A stretch of 64,000 bases of DNA from Pleurostoma richardsiae (lineage: Eukaryota; Ascomycota; Sordariomycetes; Calosphaeriales; Pleurostomataceae): assembly GCA_030052745.1 (NCBI GenBank), contig JANBVO010000035.1, forward strand, positions 186,001 through 250,000, given 5' to 3'. A model generated the notes under the pieces. That model searched no databases. It had not been told where the DNA came from and worked only from the letters and a program-made list of their open reading frames with translations. The position numbers and the translations under genes are program-made. Of this stretch, positions 45,446-57,438 are shown piece by piece (the stretch's first letter is position 1; each line of letters begins with the position of its first letter).

Positions 45446-47386
45446 AATATCCTGACCGCGAAACCCCCGGTGACCGGAGGATTTCAGCCGCAGGCCCGGA
45501 CCGGAAGGATTGGCGAGAGGCCGCGGCGGCTCAACAGGCGACGTCTCGCCTGCGGGAATAACCCTCTGGGCGGCGGGATTGGCAGCGGCTGGAAATAACT
45601 GAGGAGGGGTATTGGCTGGGAGGCGCAGAGGCGGATGGGGATGCGATGGAGATGAGGTGGAAATAACGCGAGGGAATCGCAGACGAAATCAAGGGGGAAA
45701 ACTAGAGCTAAAAAGGCGCTGCCAGAGTGCAACCTGAGCGGGGTGGAATCAGGGAAAACAAAGGGCTGGAAGCAGCACGGCGGCGGGGGGGACGTCGACT
45801 CTTCGAGTCATGGGGGCAAATGACAAACGGGTAACGTACCCCGGGAGGATAAAGAGCCCTCCGTACGGGTCTCGTCCGTTCCCAGCGTGTGGCATCGCCG
45901 ATATCGAAGCAGCACCGGCTCGACTATATTGCGGTGAACGGAGACACGGCCCTGGTCGGTCGCCGAGCCCTTCCCTTGAGTCTTTGTCCGGGCTCTCCTG
46001 ATCTTTCTGGCCGTCACAACTTGCCAGATCTTTTTTTATATTCAACGGTCATGCCCAATCTCAGCTTTTCAATTAGTCAGTCATCTGGGCAACTCAAGCT
46101 CGTCCTCATCCCATGAGTAAAGCCAAACCAAGTTGCCGCATGATGCGGTTGCTGCGAGTCTATTACGCTGTTGAATCAAGTAAATGCGGGGGAAGGGGCC
46201 TATTGCCTGACCTCAGGTACGAGTGAAGAGATGCCCCCCTCCTCCACCGCCACTTCTTCACCCGCGATGCTGTAGTGGACTGCCTCACGTAAGCGTGCAA
46301 CCTCTCCGATGAACTATCAGGCTCGGTGTTACGATCCAGAGGGACTTCATCTCGTGCCGTCTTAGCCGTTGCCACTACCAGCCTGGAACCTTGTGATGCA
46401 CACAGTTCCTCCTCTAGGGGAGGTACCTACGTAGGTTGTGAACACGCCGTATTGTCTCTTCACCACCCCTCGGCGACGGCATACCGAACACCGAAGGCTG
46501 CGTGACATAAGCAGTTCCCGAGTGTTGGAACAGAAAACAGAGCACAGTTTCCCTCTCCCTTATTGTCTTCCTGGTGGGCTGTGCCAGCAAGGGTCCGAAG
46601 TGCGCTTGATGCCTGATACGGGCGGTAGCGGACCGGCCCCGGCTCCGGCTCCGGCCACTTTCCATGCCCGTCACCCGCTCCGACAGGTGCGGCGGCGGCG
46701 GCGGCGCGTCTATCTAGTGAAGGCCGGTGCGGACTTCGACGCCAGGAGAGCGCTTGACAGATCCAACCCATGCAGGCGCCTGCGACCCAAGGTAGGTCTG
46801 GCTCATTGGTTGACCTGACTCAGCTATACCGCCCTCGGTCGGTCGATATCTACGTCTGCTTGCCTCCCAGTAGACAGGCACAGCAATAAATGGCTGAAGT
46901 CTCATAAGCGTGTGCATTACCGCTTCTGGTGGATATTTAAAGGAATGCAAGCATTGCTTTTTCATCTTCAAACGTCCACAGTTTAAACGAGACTGAGTTT
47001 GCAAGAGGATGAGCATGTCTGTTGTTTCGGGGTTAGGGTTATGGCGTCACTGTGTTGGTTACGTAGGTATTTCCGTGATTGACTCCCAGCCTCACGAAAC
47101 CACAATTCAACGACACTTCACCTCACGACTATCAGCATACTCTTCGTGTATAGATCTGTTTGACGGTCACATAAATGCCATAGTTTTATATTTCAAAAAG
47201 TCAACTCAGCCTTTTGTGCATAGCTGCTATTGATCGTTTCAAGTACGCTCATCTCTTGAGCCTTGACACTCTGAAGCGTCGATGAGGTGAGAAAGTCTCC
47301 TGTCCTATCAGGCCCATCGCTGTTCCTCTCGCACGGGATGCCAAATACACAGAAGATTACCTTCACGGCCGGACACTTGCTTACCA
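45446..47386. other. 1.9-kb divergent intergenic region between the regulator and the flavoprotein
   Basis: No supportable gene. It holds a palindrome CCGTACGG (45861-45868), which is an everted CCG/CGG pair of the sort Zn2Cys6 proteins can bind, a GGC/GCG run near 46690, a GGTACCTACGTAGG motif near 46423, and a telomere-like GGGTTAGGGTTA at 47030-47041. Confidence 0.5.
47030..47041 (+). promoter_or_regulatory. Telomere-like GGGTTAGGGTTA box
   Basis: Two adjoining TTAGGG-type units, the fungal telomere unit, lie internally on the chromosome about 0.35 kb before the flavoprotein's first possible start. In several fungi TTAGGG boxes in promoters are bound by the Tbf1/TRF-type Myb protein. The match is seen; the function is inferred. 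Confidence 0.4.
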
Positions 47387-48334
47387 ATGGCCAGGAAGCT
47401 CCATCAAGTCCCTCATATCACGTCCTACCAAAAGCCCACCCAGCGCCTCCTCACCATCTCATCACAACTTGCAACGCAAGCCACCTCGATGGTCGCCTCT
47501 CAAGAACCGGGCTCGACAGCCCCGGCGCCCTGGCGCTCCCTCTTCCTCGAGCACATCGGCACCATGAAGCTGCCCACCTTCGTGCTCAGCACCCTGCACC
47601 CCGCCAGGACCAGCGGCGACTCCGTTGCCGCCGCCCACCCCCGCGCCCGCACCTGCGTCTTCCGCGGCCTCTGGGCCGAGCTGCCTCCTGCCGGCGACCG
47701 GAACCCCGCGCCGCGCAACCCGCCCCTCTACGCGTCCGACCTGCCCGCATTCACCACCGACGCCCGCATGCAGAAGGCCCCCGAGATCGCCGGCTCCGGG
47801 GGTGGCGGCCCCGTGGAGGCCGTGTTCTGGGCGCCCGGTGCGCAGACGCAGTGGCGCGTGCGCGGGGCCGCGTGGGTGCTCGGGCCGGACGCGGACGGCG
47901 AGGGCGACGAGGCGGCGAGGGCGGCGCTGCTGGCGCGGATGAGGAGGCGGTCGGCCTCCGCGGGGGAAGCCGGGGGAAAGGAGGAGGAGGAGGAAAGGCA
48001 CTGGAGCTGGGCGCGGGAGGTGACGGGCCACTTCGGCAACCTGGCCCCGGGGATGCGCGGCTCGTTCCGGAATCCGCCGCCGGGCACGCCCCGGAACGTC
48101 CCGCCCGGCGAGGGGGAGGGGTTGGGGCAGAAGGTGGAGGACCTGGAGGACCCCCTGGCGCGGGAGAACTTCCGCGTCGTGGTGATCGTCCCGGAGGAGG
48201 TGGACCAGGTGGACCTGTCGGACCCGGAGGACGTGCGGAGGTATCTCTACACCTACGTAGGGCCCGCGGGGAAGGTCTTGCACGACGGGGCGGAGATCGT
48301 CGGGGAGTGGGAGAAGGTCGAGCTGTGGCCCTGA
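47387..48334 (+). CDS. PNPOx-like FMN-binding split-barrel protein
   Basis: Looks like a pyridoxamine 5'-phosphate oxidase-related flavoprotein of the Alr4036/plant type: PWRSLFLEHIGTM at the start, AHPRARTCVFRGLW for the first barrel strands, VEAVFWAPGAQTQWRVRGAAWVLG for the middle, and FRVVVIVPEEVDQVDLSDPEDVRRYLYTYV near the end. Single exon, 315 aa from 47387; a start at 47489 (MVASQEPGS, 281 aa) is equally likely because family similarity begins just after it. The 34-residue extension is basic and Ser/Thr-rich and could be a mitochondrial presequence. Very GC-rich codons and a Gly/Glu-rich insert (EAGGKEEEEERHW) are present. The reaction is not known from sequence. Confidence 0.82.
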   Translation: MARKLHQVPHITSYQKPTQRLLTISSQLATQATSMVASQEPGSTAPAPWRSLFLEHIGTMKLPTFVLSTLHPARTSGDSVAAAHPRARTCVFRGLWAELPPAGDRNPAPRNPPLYASDLPAFTTDARMQKAPEIAGSGGGGPVEAVFWAPGAQTQWRVRGAAWVLGPDADGEGDEAARAALLARMRRRSASAGEAGGKEEEEERHWSWAREVTGHFGNLAPGMRGSFRNPPPGTPRNVPPGEGEGLGQKVEDLEDPLARENFRVVVIVPEEVDQVDLSDPEDVRRYLYTYVGPAGKVLHDGAEIVGEWEKVELWP

Positions 48335-51300
48335 GGAACCCTCACGAGACGTCTCGTTCTACGGAGCGTCAAGGGCCTCGGCTGCTGCCTGCATGTTCAT
48401 GACAAAGTCTGTCTCATCTATCACAAGCATCCCGCGCACAGCGGCAGCCATCGAAGCCTCGAGTGGTTTCCTCCTCCCTATTCGGGACAAGTGACACCCC
48501 CTTCTCCTCTTCAACATGTTACGCCTGTTGCATCAAGGCCGGCACGTACAGAAATACTACTACTGCAAGGTACGGGAGGGAGAACGGTCTACACCTCGCA
48601 GTCATCTCACGTAGTGTACATCTACAAGATTGCGTCTTGGGAAGCTGGTGCGGCAGCGAAAAGCAGCTGTTTCGTGATCTCGGGGCCAGCGTCGCATTCA
48701 GACTACGCCGGACGCCACGTCTGAGGGTTTTGGCTGCAGGCGCGGGCAGGGACGGAAGGTGCAGATAGCGATTGCAAATACAGTTGACATACGAGAATAG
48801 AGCGTGCGTTTCGACACCCGCGGTCGGTTACATAGTAAGCACGCGGAACACAAAATGGCATTTCACGTGGTTGGAGTCGCCCGCCACCGGACCGAATCAG
48901 CAGCAGCCTGGGCGAAGGGCGGCCGAGACGCTTCCGAGGGGGTGAGGACGTTCTTTCTGTACTGTATGAGTTCCGAGTTCCTTGTGTCAATGGATGGTAC
49001 CCCGTTTTCTCATTCAGCCTGACGATCTACGGCGATACGACCCAACAGGCGGAGTACCGGGGATGCGGGCTTGGACTCAGGTCTTGGTTGGTCGGCGACA
49101 TATCCAATATCAGAACCGAGCACGGGATGCATTGCATCGGGAGGGAAAACCAGTCTCTGTGCTGTGAGATATGCATGCCAAGAAACGGACAGACGCGAGA
49201 GACGGCAGAGAGACATGGGGAAGATGTACCATTAAAGTTCGGATCCGTACGTGTCCCGTCGTCAAGACAGAAAAAGAGGAGACTTGCGCTGCCAACATCG
49301 ATGTTGAGTGTTGGCATCTAAGCACCGCCGGATCAAATAAAGATGCTCACCAACAGCAAGTCGTACCGAGTTAGGGGCACGACGATCTGAGCATAGCTGT
49401 TTCGCAGGGGACGATCTCTCAAACCTTAACAACCAACCACCAGGCTTGCTATGCTTAGGTACAAAGGCAGTACAGCCTCGCTGCGACACCGTAACTTGAG
49501 AGGATGATGACTGTGCGTCTGGGGCCACATCATACCTATATCCATGGATCCTGCCAACGACAAACGGCCTATGAGGAAGAAATGGTTAATTAAATGCCAG
49601 CCAGGATTGCCTGGCTTTACAGCTGCTGTCAATGTTCCGTCACCGATTTTCCTGAAGAAAGCTCACTGTGCCCCGAGACTCGGAGACGTTTCCGCGGTGG
49701 CTGAGGCGGTCGCAACTAGATGTCTTGCGTCCAGACACTACCAAGGCCAACTACCCCTGAAAATGGGCTCTCAACGCGAGTTGAGGGGGAAGCAGAGGAG
49801 GGGGAGGAGAGGTCTCGGAGAGGGGGGAGAAAAATGGCTCCACTGCTCGGTCAAGATCGTGGAAACAGATAAGCTGGCGCGGACGCGGACCGATGTCACA
49901 AACAAGGAATAGCTCCTCCAAGCATTTCGCGTGTGGGGCGGGCTAAGAGGCAAGAGTGCGTTAGCAGAGATTGGGGGTCACCGAGGACTGGGGACACCCC
50001 CCTCTGAGAGGCGGATGTACCTGTACTGATAAGAGAGGCTGGTGACTGGTGAGACCTGGGGCCATGGGCATGCCATGATGCCCCCTTGACGCAGCCAGCG
50101 CCCGCCTCTCGAGCCGTGTTCAAGCAAGGAAGGTCCATAAGCTTGGAGGGCTTGGAAGTCTGCCTCGCAACCAGTCCGTGATCTGGCACTACTCGTTAGT
50201 GCAGGGCAAGATACCGTACATAGTAGTAGCTCTCTTCAGGTTCGCTTGAAGTTGCTGACGCTACCCCTGAAGCCATTCCGAATAGTGTCAGTTGCTGCTT
50301 GCTGTACGACCTCCGGCAAATGCGCTGCTGAAGATCCGACCCCCGGCTGCTGCACCGGCAAGCCGGCTGGCCGGCTACGTCGCTGACGAGGAGACGGTGG
50401 ACTTCGGAGCACGGCCGGTGAACGCCCCCAAAAGGGACTGGCGGTCAAACGTCTTGGTGTTGGACAGGACCAGCTCCTGGCCTATGCGTCGCTCTGTCGC
50501 GTGACAGTCGCAACCGCCGCCCGCTTTCGTCACAAGCTGAAAAAGGACCGACCAATCCAGATCCCGGTGTTTGAGCAGTTGGGACGTGCTCTTTAGGGTG
50601 CGTCCAGATGTACAGTACAAGCCCGCCAGGCCCAGGGTACCTCCATTACTTGCATGCAGTTTGTCTCGGGTCGCTCAATGAGTGACGTGGTGGAGTCCTC
50701 GGGAATCGGTAGCTCTCTGCTTGCACAGGCACTCGCTGAGTCGCTGCAGTCCTCGACCTTTACTGTGTGTAGAGGAGGGCTTTTGCTGCTCGGAGGCTCG
50801 GAGGCTCGGTGCCGTCTGGTAGGCGATCGACCATCCCAATCGGAGCGAATAGAGAAAAACTTGCCAAAAGCTCTCAAGGCTGCTGCTGCCCTATGTATTG
50901 CCGTCATTACACAGTAATTAGGCTGAGATCGCTCCAATACGGGGGATCGTCGATTGCCCGGCTTGAAGATCCTCTGATCAGGACGACATGGTTGGGTTGT
51001 CTCTCCCTGTGAGGTGCGGGATAAAGTGAAGAGAGTTCCTGCCTATCGACAGCATCGAGGGCGATTGGCACAGACAGTTTCTACGCGAGTACCTTATGTA
51101 CCGCCGCCGCCTGGTACTCTACATCACAGTACTGTACTGTACGGAAGTGCAGGGCAAGACCAGGGCACACCATGCCGCACAGCACAAAAAGCCACATGGC
51201 GGCGTCCTTGAAGCGAGCCAGTCGGTCTGGTCGCATCGGCCGCTCGGACGCCTGTAGAAAGAAGACTGGACGACGGCGTCAAATAGTTTCCATGACTGAC

Positions 51301-53264
51301 GTGAGTAGTGACGAGGCTAGACAGAGGCTCTGAAAGCTCTTCTTCCGGAAAGAGTGGTATAAAATGCCCGGTTAAGAGCCCCTATCCGGCCTGCTAAGTT
51401 CCCAGCGCCAGGTAATGTGGATCGTGAGCCTCTGGGTTCCATGCAGCCGGGCCTGGAGTCCCTGTGCGGTAAGGCAACGCAAGGTACCTGTGTTGAGAAC
51501 GTAGGTACCTGTGCGTACTGTACAATAGGTGCCACTCACTACTCGACACACTGGACGTGGCGCGTTGACGAAGACCCGCGGGGCGTTGTGATGGAGCCAC
51601 TACGCCGCCCGCTTGTACCACCAACGACTCGGAGGTCTCAAATCCTTATCTCAGGCCCCAGTCAGCCACCCACAGTGCACCTTTTTTGCTCCGGGGGACT
51701 ATTCCCAGAATGACGCCTGCTAACGAGAGAGTGAGACGTTGGGAGTTGAGACGGTGCCGTGACACTGTTGTAGCGTCCGGCGCCGGCTCTGCCCATGCCA
51801 CGTTGCGCGAGGGGAATAATACCTGTCGCTCGTAACACTCAGACACCCTTTCAACGCTGCTGTTCGGATCGCCGGCCTCACGGACACCAGTGCCAGTCAG
51901 TCAGTTCATCGACTACAACGTAGTCGGACTGGGGGCTCCTTCTGCAGATCTACAGGGCCCTGCCGTGCCGTGAGACCGACAGGCAGGCGGGAGGTGTTGG
52001 CGCAGGCTGATGTGAGAGGGCACGGGATGTGCCTCCTTCCCGTGAACGCTCTCCCGTGGGCTGTCTAGTGGACAGCAATGATGTCGGCGCACGGTCTGAC
52101 GACAGGAAGTCGCTTGTGCAGCAGCTCCTAATTGATTAAGCTGTCGAAACTCGAGCCTCTTGTGTTGAGGCAGACGCAGGCTTGGCCCGCGACCGGCGGC
52201 TTCCAAGCGTCGGCAGATCTGTCCAGAAATGGATCCTGCCCAGACCGGCGCAGAGGACTTGTGTTTCTCCTTCTCTCTCCTTTGTAGTCGTTCTCGCGAG
52301 ATGTGTCCCAACCGCCTACACAGTCCACTAGGAGTCGAGTAGCTAAATATGGTGAGGTAGGAAAAGATAGATATGTATTGATAGCCTGCAAGCAAGCTGC
52401 TGCTCCCTGGGGAATCAGCTCATGATCTGCGCTAGTACGATTGGAGCTTGAGCTGGACGGCGTACCACAAGTACTGTACATTCCTTGGTGGTGCAGGTAC
52501 CTTGGCCCGACCTGGTTCCGGGGCGTGGATGGGTGTGGATGTGGGCGGCTGGGCTCGAGACCACCAGGGCCACCTACTCGTTCGCACAGCAGATGGTAGG
52601 GAGCTCGAGATAGGAGCAGCCAGCCAGGAGCCAGGATAAGCCGGATTGGCCAGGCCGAAGAAGCGCCTCCCACTCTCCAGCCCACGCTAGTCTTCCCTGT
52701 CGCTCTTCCCCATTAGTTAAGTCGGTCACAGTATTAGACTCGCGCAAGAGACCCTTCCCCTTCTGCTCTGGGGTCACTGTCGCTCTCCTCTTCCCTCACC
52801 ACCACCACCAACCACCACCACCTCCTCCTCCTCCAGCTGCTGCTGCATGGTGAGCAGCCAGCGGCCCAGAGCTCGCGGTTGTCGATTGCCTCTACGGTGT
52901 GGAAGCGTGCGAAGACTCTTTGTCCAGCCTTGTCTTCGAATCGCCTTTATGCGCACTCGGTCCGCCACTCACAATTGCTTTGTTAACGCCACACCCGATT
53001 TTCCCGTTTCCAGGTTGGAGGATATACACCACGGACCCTTCTCACGTCATAAGCAGCCCCGAGTCCTCGAGTCCGAGTCCGCCCATTGTCTCGAGTCCTC
53101 GACGTTGGGACACGCTCGCCGGCACCAATTTTCGAAGATAAATCTTGCGGAAGAAGATCTTGGGATTCGTTCTTGCAACCACCGTGATAGTCGACCTTTG
53201 TCTCTCCCCGCCACGTCCCTCTCCGGAGGTCGACGAGCGCGGCGTATTACAGCTCTAAGTCAAG
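48335..53264. other. 4.9-kb gene-free stretch upstream of the 7TM protein
   Basis: I find no protein-like frame, plausible spliced gene or tRNA. Open frames are under 190 aa with random composition. GGTACCTG appears near 51484 and 51507. A CAC/CTC/CTG triplet tract (52797-52847) lies in the probable leader. The GC level is moderate and there is no AT-rich decay. It may contain a long leader, distant regulatory DNA or non-coding RNA for the gene that follows. Confidence 0.45.
52797..52847 (+). repeat. CAC/CTC/CTG triplet tract
   Basis: A run of CAC, then CTC, then CTG triplets lies about 0.4 kb before the 7TM start codon, probably in its 5' untranslated leader. It is a simple repeat. Confidence 0.75.
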
Positions 53265-54890
53265 ATGGCTCTCTACTCGGACCCGCCGCCTGTCCATAGC
53301 TTCAACGAGGAGAAACCCACGCTCCTAGTCTGCTGGTGGATCACCCTGTTCTGCACAGTAATAATATTACTGCGCGTGGCCGGCCGGTTCATTCGCACGG
53401 AGAGGCTGTTTATGGAGGACAGGGTTGCGGCTCTGGCATTGATACCGCTGTACGCACGCATGGGCTGCGTGCATGTCGTGCTGAATTACGGCACAAATAA
53501 CAACGACTTCACCGATGTCAGCCTTTCCGATGAAGACGTGCGGAGGAGACAAATCGGCAGCGGCCTCGTGCTCGCCAGCCGTTTTTTTTACGCCGCAACG
53601 TAGGTGGCGCCCGGCCCGTTCCAAACAGTTTCCAGATCTTTGTTAAACTTTCGCGACGCCTCGCCGGTTGCTAACGGTCTTCGCAGGCTTTGGATTTTGA
53701 AGAATACAACCCTCGAGTTCTTCAAGAGACTCACTGGCGTCACGTGGGAGCGCTCATACCGCGTCACCCTCCTCATTATCAGGTGCACATTGGGGGCTAC
53801 CTTTGTAGCGGTCCTCATTAGCGACCTGGCGGAGTGCCATCCCTTCACCCACTATTGGCAGGTGCTGCCAGACCCAGGCGGCCAATGCCGTCAGGGCTAT
53901 GCCCAACTGCTGACCATGGCGGTTTGCAATATCCTCACCGACCTCCTACTCGTCTTCTTCCCGGTTCCCATCATCATCCGGAGCCACATGAGTGTGAAAC
54001 GAAAGATCCAGCTCGTCCTTCTTTTCTCCCTCAGCCTTTCGGTCGTCGGAGTGACCCTCTACCGGGTGCCCCACGTCATCGACGCAAGAGGGAGCCAGCA
54101 GCTAAGATCTCTTCTTGCCTCTGTCGAGTTGCTGTTTGCGACGGCAGCATCAAACGCCCTCGTCCTGGGCTCATTCGTCAGGGATAGGGGTGTCAAGAAG
54201 AGGAAGTTCAAGTACGGATCGTTTGCGGACTCGGTGGATCGAACCAGTGAGACGCGCTCACGGCGTCCGACCGTCGGCAGACAATGGGGAAGCGATGAGG
54301 ACCTAGTCCGGGACATTGGCCTCGGCCTCAACGCTGACCTCCGCGATCTACCCGACTCTCCCGGCGCCGAAAGCGGCAAATTCTACCCCCCTGCGCCCAT
54401 AGGAGGAAACGCGGCAAGGTTAGACAAGATGGACCAGTGGCAGTTCCCGGACCGGAGAAAGAGCGGCGCGGGCCGCAGCGACGACTCCCTCCTACCACGC
54501 GATCAGCTCTCCCCCATGCAACGGAGTAACTCGTCAGCGACGCCTCGAAGAGTCTCCTTCTTCGACGTGGGTGGGCTCCTATCAACGGACGACTCTAGGA
54601 GCACAAGTCGGCGCGACAGCTATCTGTCTAGTGTTGACCCCTTGTCTCCCCACAGCGCCCCGTCTCCCACGATGCCCGCGAGCGCGACTGGTTACCGGCG
54701 CGGCTCGCAGGCCTTGTTGCAAGACCTGGGTGGCTTGCTTGGTTCTCACGACACCTCCGCAAGGTCGAGAGGTGGGACGGAGCTTCAGCCCATACCTCGG
54801 GAATCCCCTTACGAGTCCCACTATGACTCCGGTGGCGGCGGGCCTGTCTTGATGGATGCGGGTGGCTTGCTTCGTCCGCCTAAGGTCTAG
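53265..54890 (+). CDS. 7TM rhodopsin-domain (Pth11-like) membrane protein
   Basis: A fungal seven-helix membrane protein of the rhodopsin-like/SAT4 family, often described as Pth11-related receptors. Exons 53265-53599 and 53687-54890, about 512 aa; the intron has a CTAAC branch point. Seven helices are visible: LLVCWWITLFCTVIILLRV; VAALALIPLYARMG; GLVLASRFFYAATLWILKN; VTLLIIRCTLGATFVAVLI; LTMAVCNILTDLLLVFFPV; LVLLFSLSLSVVGVTLY; and LLASVELLFATAASNALVLG. Family cues are GQCRQGYAQL before helix 5 and PVPII after it. The cytosolic tail (about 200 aa) is Ser/Arg-rich and carries three copies of an aliphatic GGLL motif (near 407, 460 and 504). The ligand and pathway are unknown. The upstream region is unusually long. 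Confidence 0.87.
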
Positions 54891-56585
54891 GACGTCTCCG
54901 GTTTCAGCGCGAGACTGATGCGCGGATACGGCAGCCACGACCGGCCTCCTTTACAGGACATGTAATATTTCAGGACATACATTTGACGACTGCGAACGAC
55001 CTGGGTTTGGGAATCAGCACGAAAGCGCCTCTAGAGGCATAGAGCGGGCACGGAGTTTACGTCTGGGGAATTGCCAGCGGGGAGTCTTATGGGATTCACG
55101 CATTTTATGACTTCGGCAACGGACATATGACGGGATGTTTTGACGAAAATCGTGTGCCCGGATGAAGAGCATTTGAGGCTTCTTCATACGTCTTCTCCTT
55201 TTTTTCCCCGCAGGGACGCGGGGCTTTGAGAGCTGGCGGGCTTTGCTTTTTGCTATATTATACCCCGGCGAAAGCCTCGAAGATGATCGGAGCGAGCCGA
55301 TGTCATCGCTTCTTTGTTTCTGTCTTCGACGATACCAATCTGCGTAGATTAGAAGCAGCTGTAAAAAGAGATTAATGGGCAACCTCTATGAGGAGCCCTC
55401 AAAACAAGACGTTTCCTAACCATGTTCATGTCTCAACCGGTGTCCTAGCTGCTGCCACCACTTCCCTGTCATTCTGTCTCTGGAATAGGAATTGAACCAC
55501 CTCCAACTCTGCTCAGGCGGGAGGATCCAGCCCCATGGTAAACGGAAGGATCACGACCCTGTCTGCTCGCCGCGGAGGAGCCGAATCACGTCTTGTCGGT
55601 CGTATCCGGGAGGCTGGAGTCGGCCGCCTTCCTTATCTTTCGGCACAGACCAACGCTCGAGGCCCCAGATTGACGTCTCACCGGATGCGATTCCCTCCCT
55701 GGCCGTCGCAGGCAGGATCGGTATGACATGCAGAAAGCTCGGACTCGACGTCGTTGGGAGTTTTGGTAGAATGCATACTAATGGTGTTATACCCTCGCTT
55801 ACAGGTGTGCTCGCCCATTGGAAAGCTAGAGGTTGTAGCCTGGAGCTATGTTTCTTGAACCATCACATGCTATATCAAGATTCCATTATAGGTGCGCCCT
55901 TGAGGCGTTGGTACTTATGCTCAGCAGATAGCGTAGCGGCAATGTTTTATCAATGCGCACGCCATTCTAGTACTTGGAGGCGCTGGCGGAGGATGAATGA
56001 GAGAACAGCTGCCAAGAGGTCCGCTTAAGTGGCATGAACAGATAGGCTTCTTGTTTTCCGTAAGGGTCTTCATCCATGCAGAAAATCCTCAATAGCACAA
56101 ACGCACATCTCTCTACTGCGATATCTCGTCTGATACATTTTTCCTGCCACATGGGATAGCTGGTGGTCGCTTTATGGTCTCAGTATGTCAGACACTGTGG
56201 ACATGCTCGCAATGTGGACATGCTCGCAATGTGGACATGCTCGCAATGTGGACATGCTCGCAATGGAAGGAGAATGTCTCGAGACATTCGTCACACAAGA
56301 CAGATGCGTTCAGAGAAGTTCCGGTACAGAACAAGGAACAGGCAGGCCACTGCAGTGATTGTTTGTGAATTGCCTCCGTTGGGCGTTTCTTTGCCTCACG
56401 CTCTCTCTAAAATAGTACAAAAGCCAGCCTAGAAACTCCCCGAAACGCCTCTACCAATGCCATGCCACACTCAGGGACGCCTTGTCTGTCTCGGAAGGAG
56501 GACAGTACCATGGTATCATCCAAACGAGAAATATCTTCTTTTTGTTGTTCCCCCCGACCTGGCCCACCAAGACCCGCAAGAGATC
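54891..56585. other. 1.7-kb convergent intergenic region
   Basis: 3' flanks of the 7TM gene and RPB5. It contains the 17-bp minisatellite at 56196-56263. A frame of 178 aa at 55492-56028 (+) shows no protein-like features. No gene is supported. Confidence 0.5.
56196..56263. repeat. 17-bp minisatellite, four perfect copies
   Basis: The unit TGTGGACATGCTCGCAA is repeated four times head to tail without mismatch. Perfect identity implies recent expansion or active slippage. It lies in convergent 3' intergenic DNA downstream of RPB5. Confidence 0.95.
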
Positions 56586-57438
56586 TCACACGCACAGCCG
56601 GTAGCTGGCATACCGGCCAGCCGTCTCGCTCTTGCGGATGATCTTGACGACCTGGCCGCGGCGCAGGCCGAGGTAGCGGGCGACGGGGTCCTTCTGCAGC
56701 AGGCGGGGCAGCTGGGTCTCCTTGAGGCGGTAGCGCTGCAGCAGGGCGGCCTTCTCCTCCTTGCTGAGCAGGACGTGGGTGGGCACCAGCTCGTGGTGGG
56801 TGATGTTGACCAGCAGGTCCTCGCGCATGAAGCACTCGATCTGGGTGTACTGCTGCGTCGCGTTGATGACCTTGCGCGCCTGCGGGCTCAGCGCCCCGTA
56901 GGTCACCATGATGCCGGACTTGAAGCTGTTGGCCGCGCAGTGCTGCACGAACTTCTTGATCTCCTTGACGCCGATGGCGTTGTCCTGCATGAACTCCACC
57001 CAGATCGTGCCGCACTCGGGCTGCGGGTCCGGGTTCGACGGCGTCGCCGGCGGCGTGAACTTCCTGATCATGTTGTCGCCCGGGCGCGCGGAGAACTGCA
57101 GCTTGCCACGGCTGCGGCGTTGGGATGTCAGCAAGGGCCACGCCCGGCGCGAAGGGTGGGGGGAGCGTGCTTGAGGTAGGTCGACTCACTTGACTGTTCC
57201 ATCGGGGTTTGTGTATTCGAGCTTAAATCGGTCCAACGAGATCGCAACTTCGTCTTCGGCCAGCTCATATCCCTGGGTTTCCAAGTCAGAGGGGCTGCTC
57301 GAGGGGCGCGCCCGTTGGCGATGATGCAGCGCTTACCCTATCCGCGACCATCTCGTGGACAGTCTTCCACGCGCGCCAGAACTGGACAACCTCCCGCTCA
57401 TTGCCCTCCCGGTTTCCGCTTCCGCTGTCGTCATCCAT
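56586..57438 (-). CDS. RPB5: RNA polymerase I/II/III shared subunit RPB5 (RPABC1)
   Basis: Common jaw subunit of the three nuclear RNA polymerases. Exons 57438-57337, 57272-57190 and 57111-56586, giving 236 aa, slightly longer than yeast (215). The N-terminal domain reads VVQFWRAWKTVHEMVADR, then GYELAEDEVAISLDRFKLEY. The C-terminal assembly domain reads LVNITHHELVPTHVLLSKEE and ends RKSETAGRYASYRLCV, the near-invariant signature shared with archaeal RpoH. A Pro-rich segment (TPPATPSNPDPQPE) accounts for the extra length. A 527-bp promoter is shared with BFR1. Confidence 0.97.

Noticed and set aside
47462-48283. 273-aa minus-strand frame opposite the flavoprotein
   Set aside because: Composition is typical antisense shadow; the plus strand matches a known fold.
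49690-49730. GGTGGCTGAGGCGG, resembling a tRNA A box
   Set aside because: No B box follows within range and no cloverleaf can be drawn.
55488-55498. GGTTCAATTCC on the minus strand, resembling a tRNA B box
   Set aside because: No pairing T-arm stem, no A box at the right distance and no acceptor stem.
56457-57179. 240-aa plus-strand frame opposite RPB5
   Set aside because: Shadow of a highly conserved gene.
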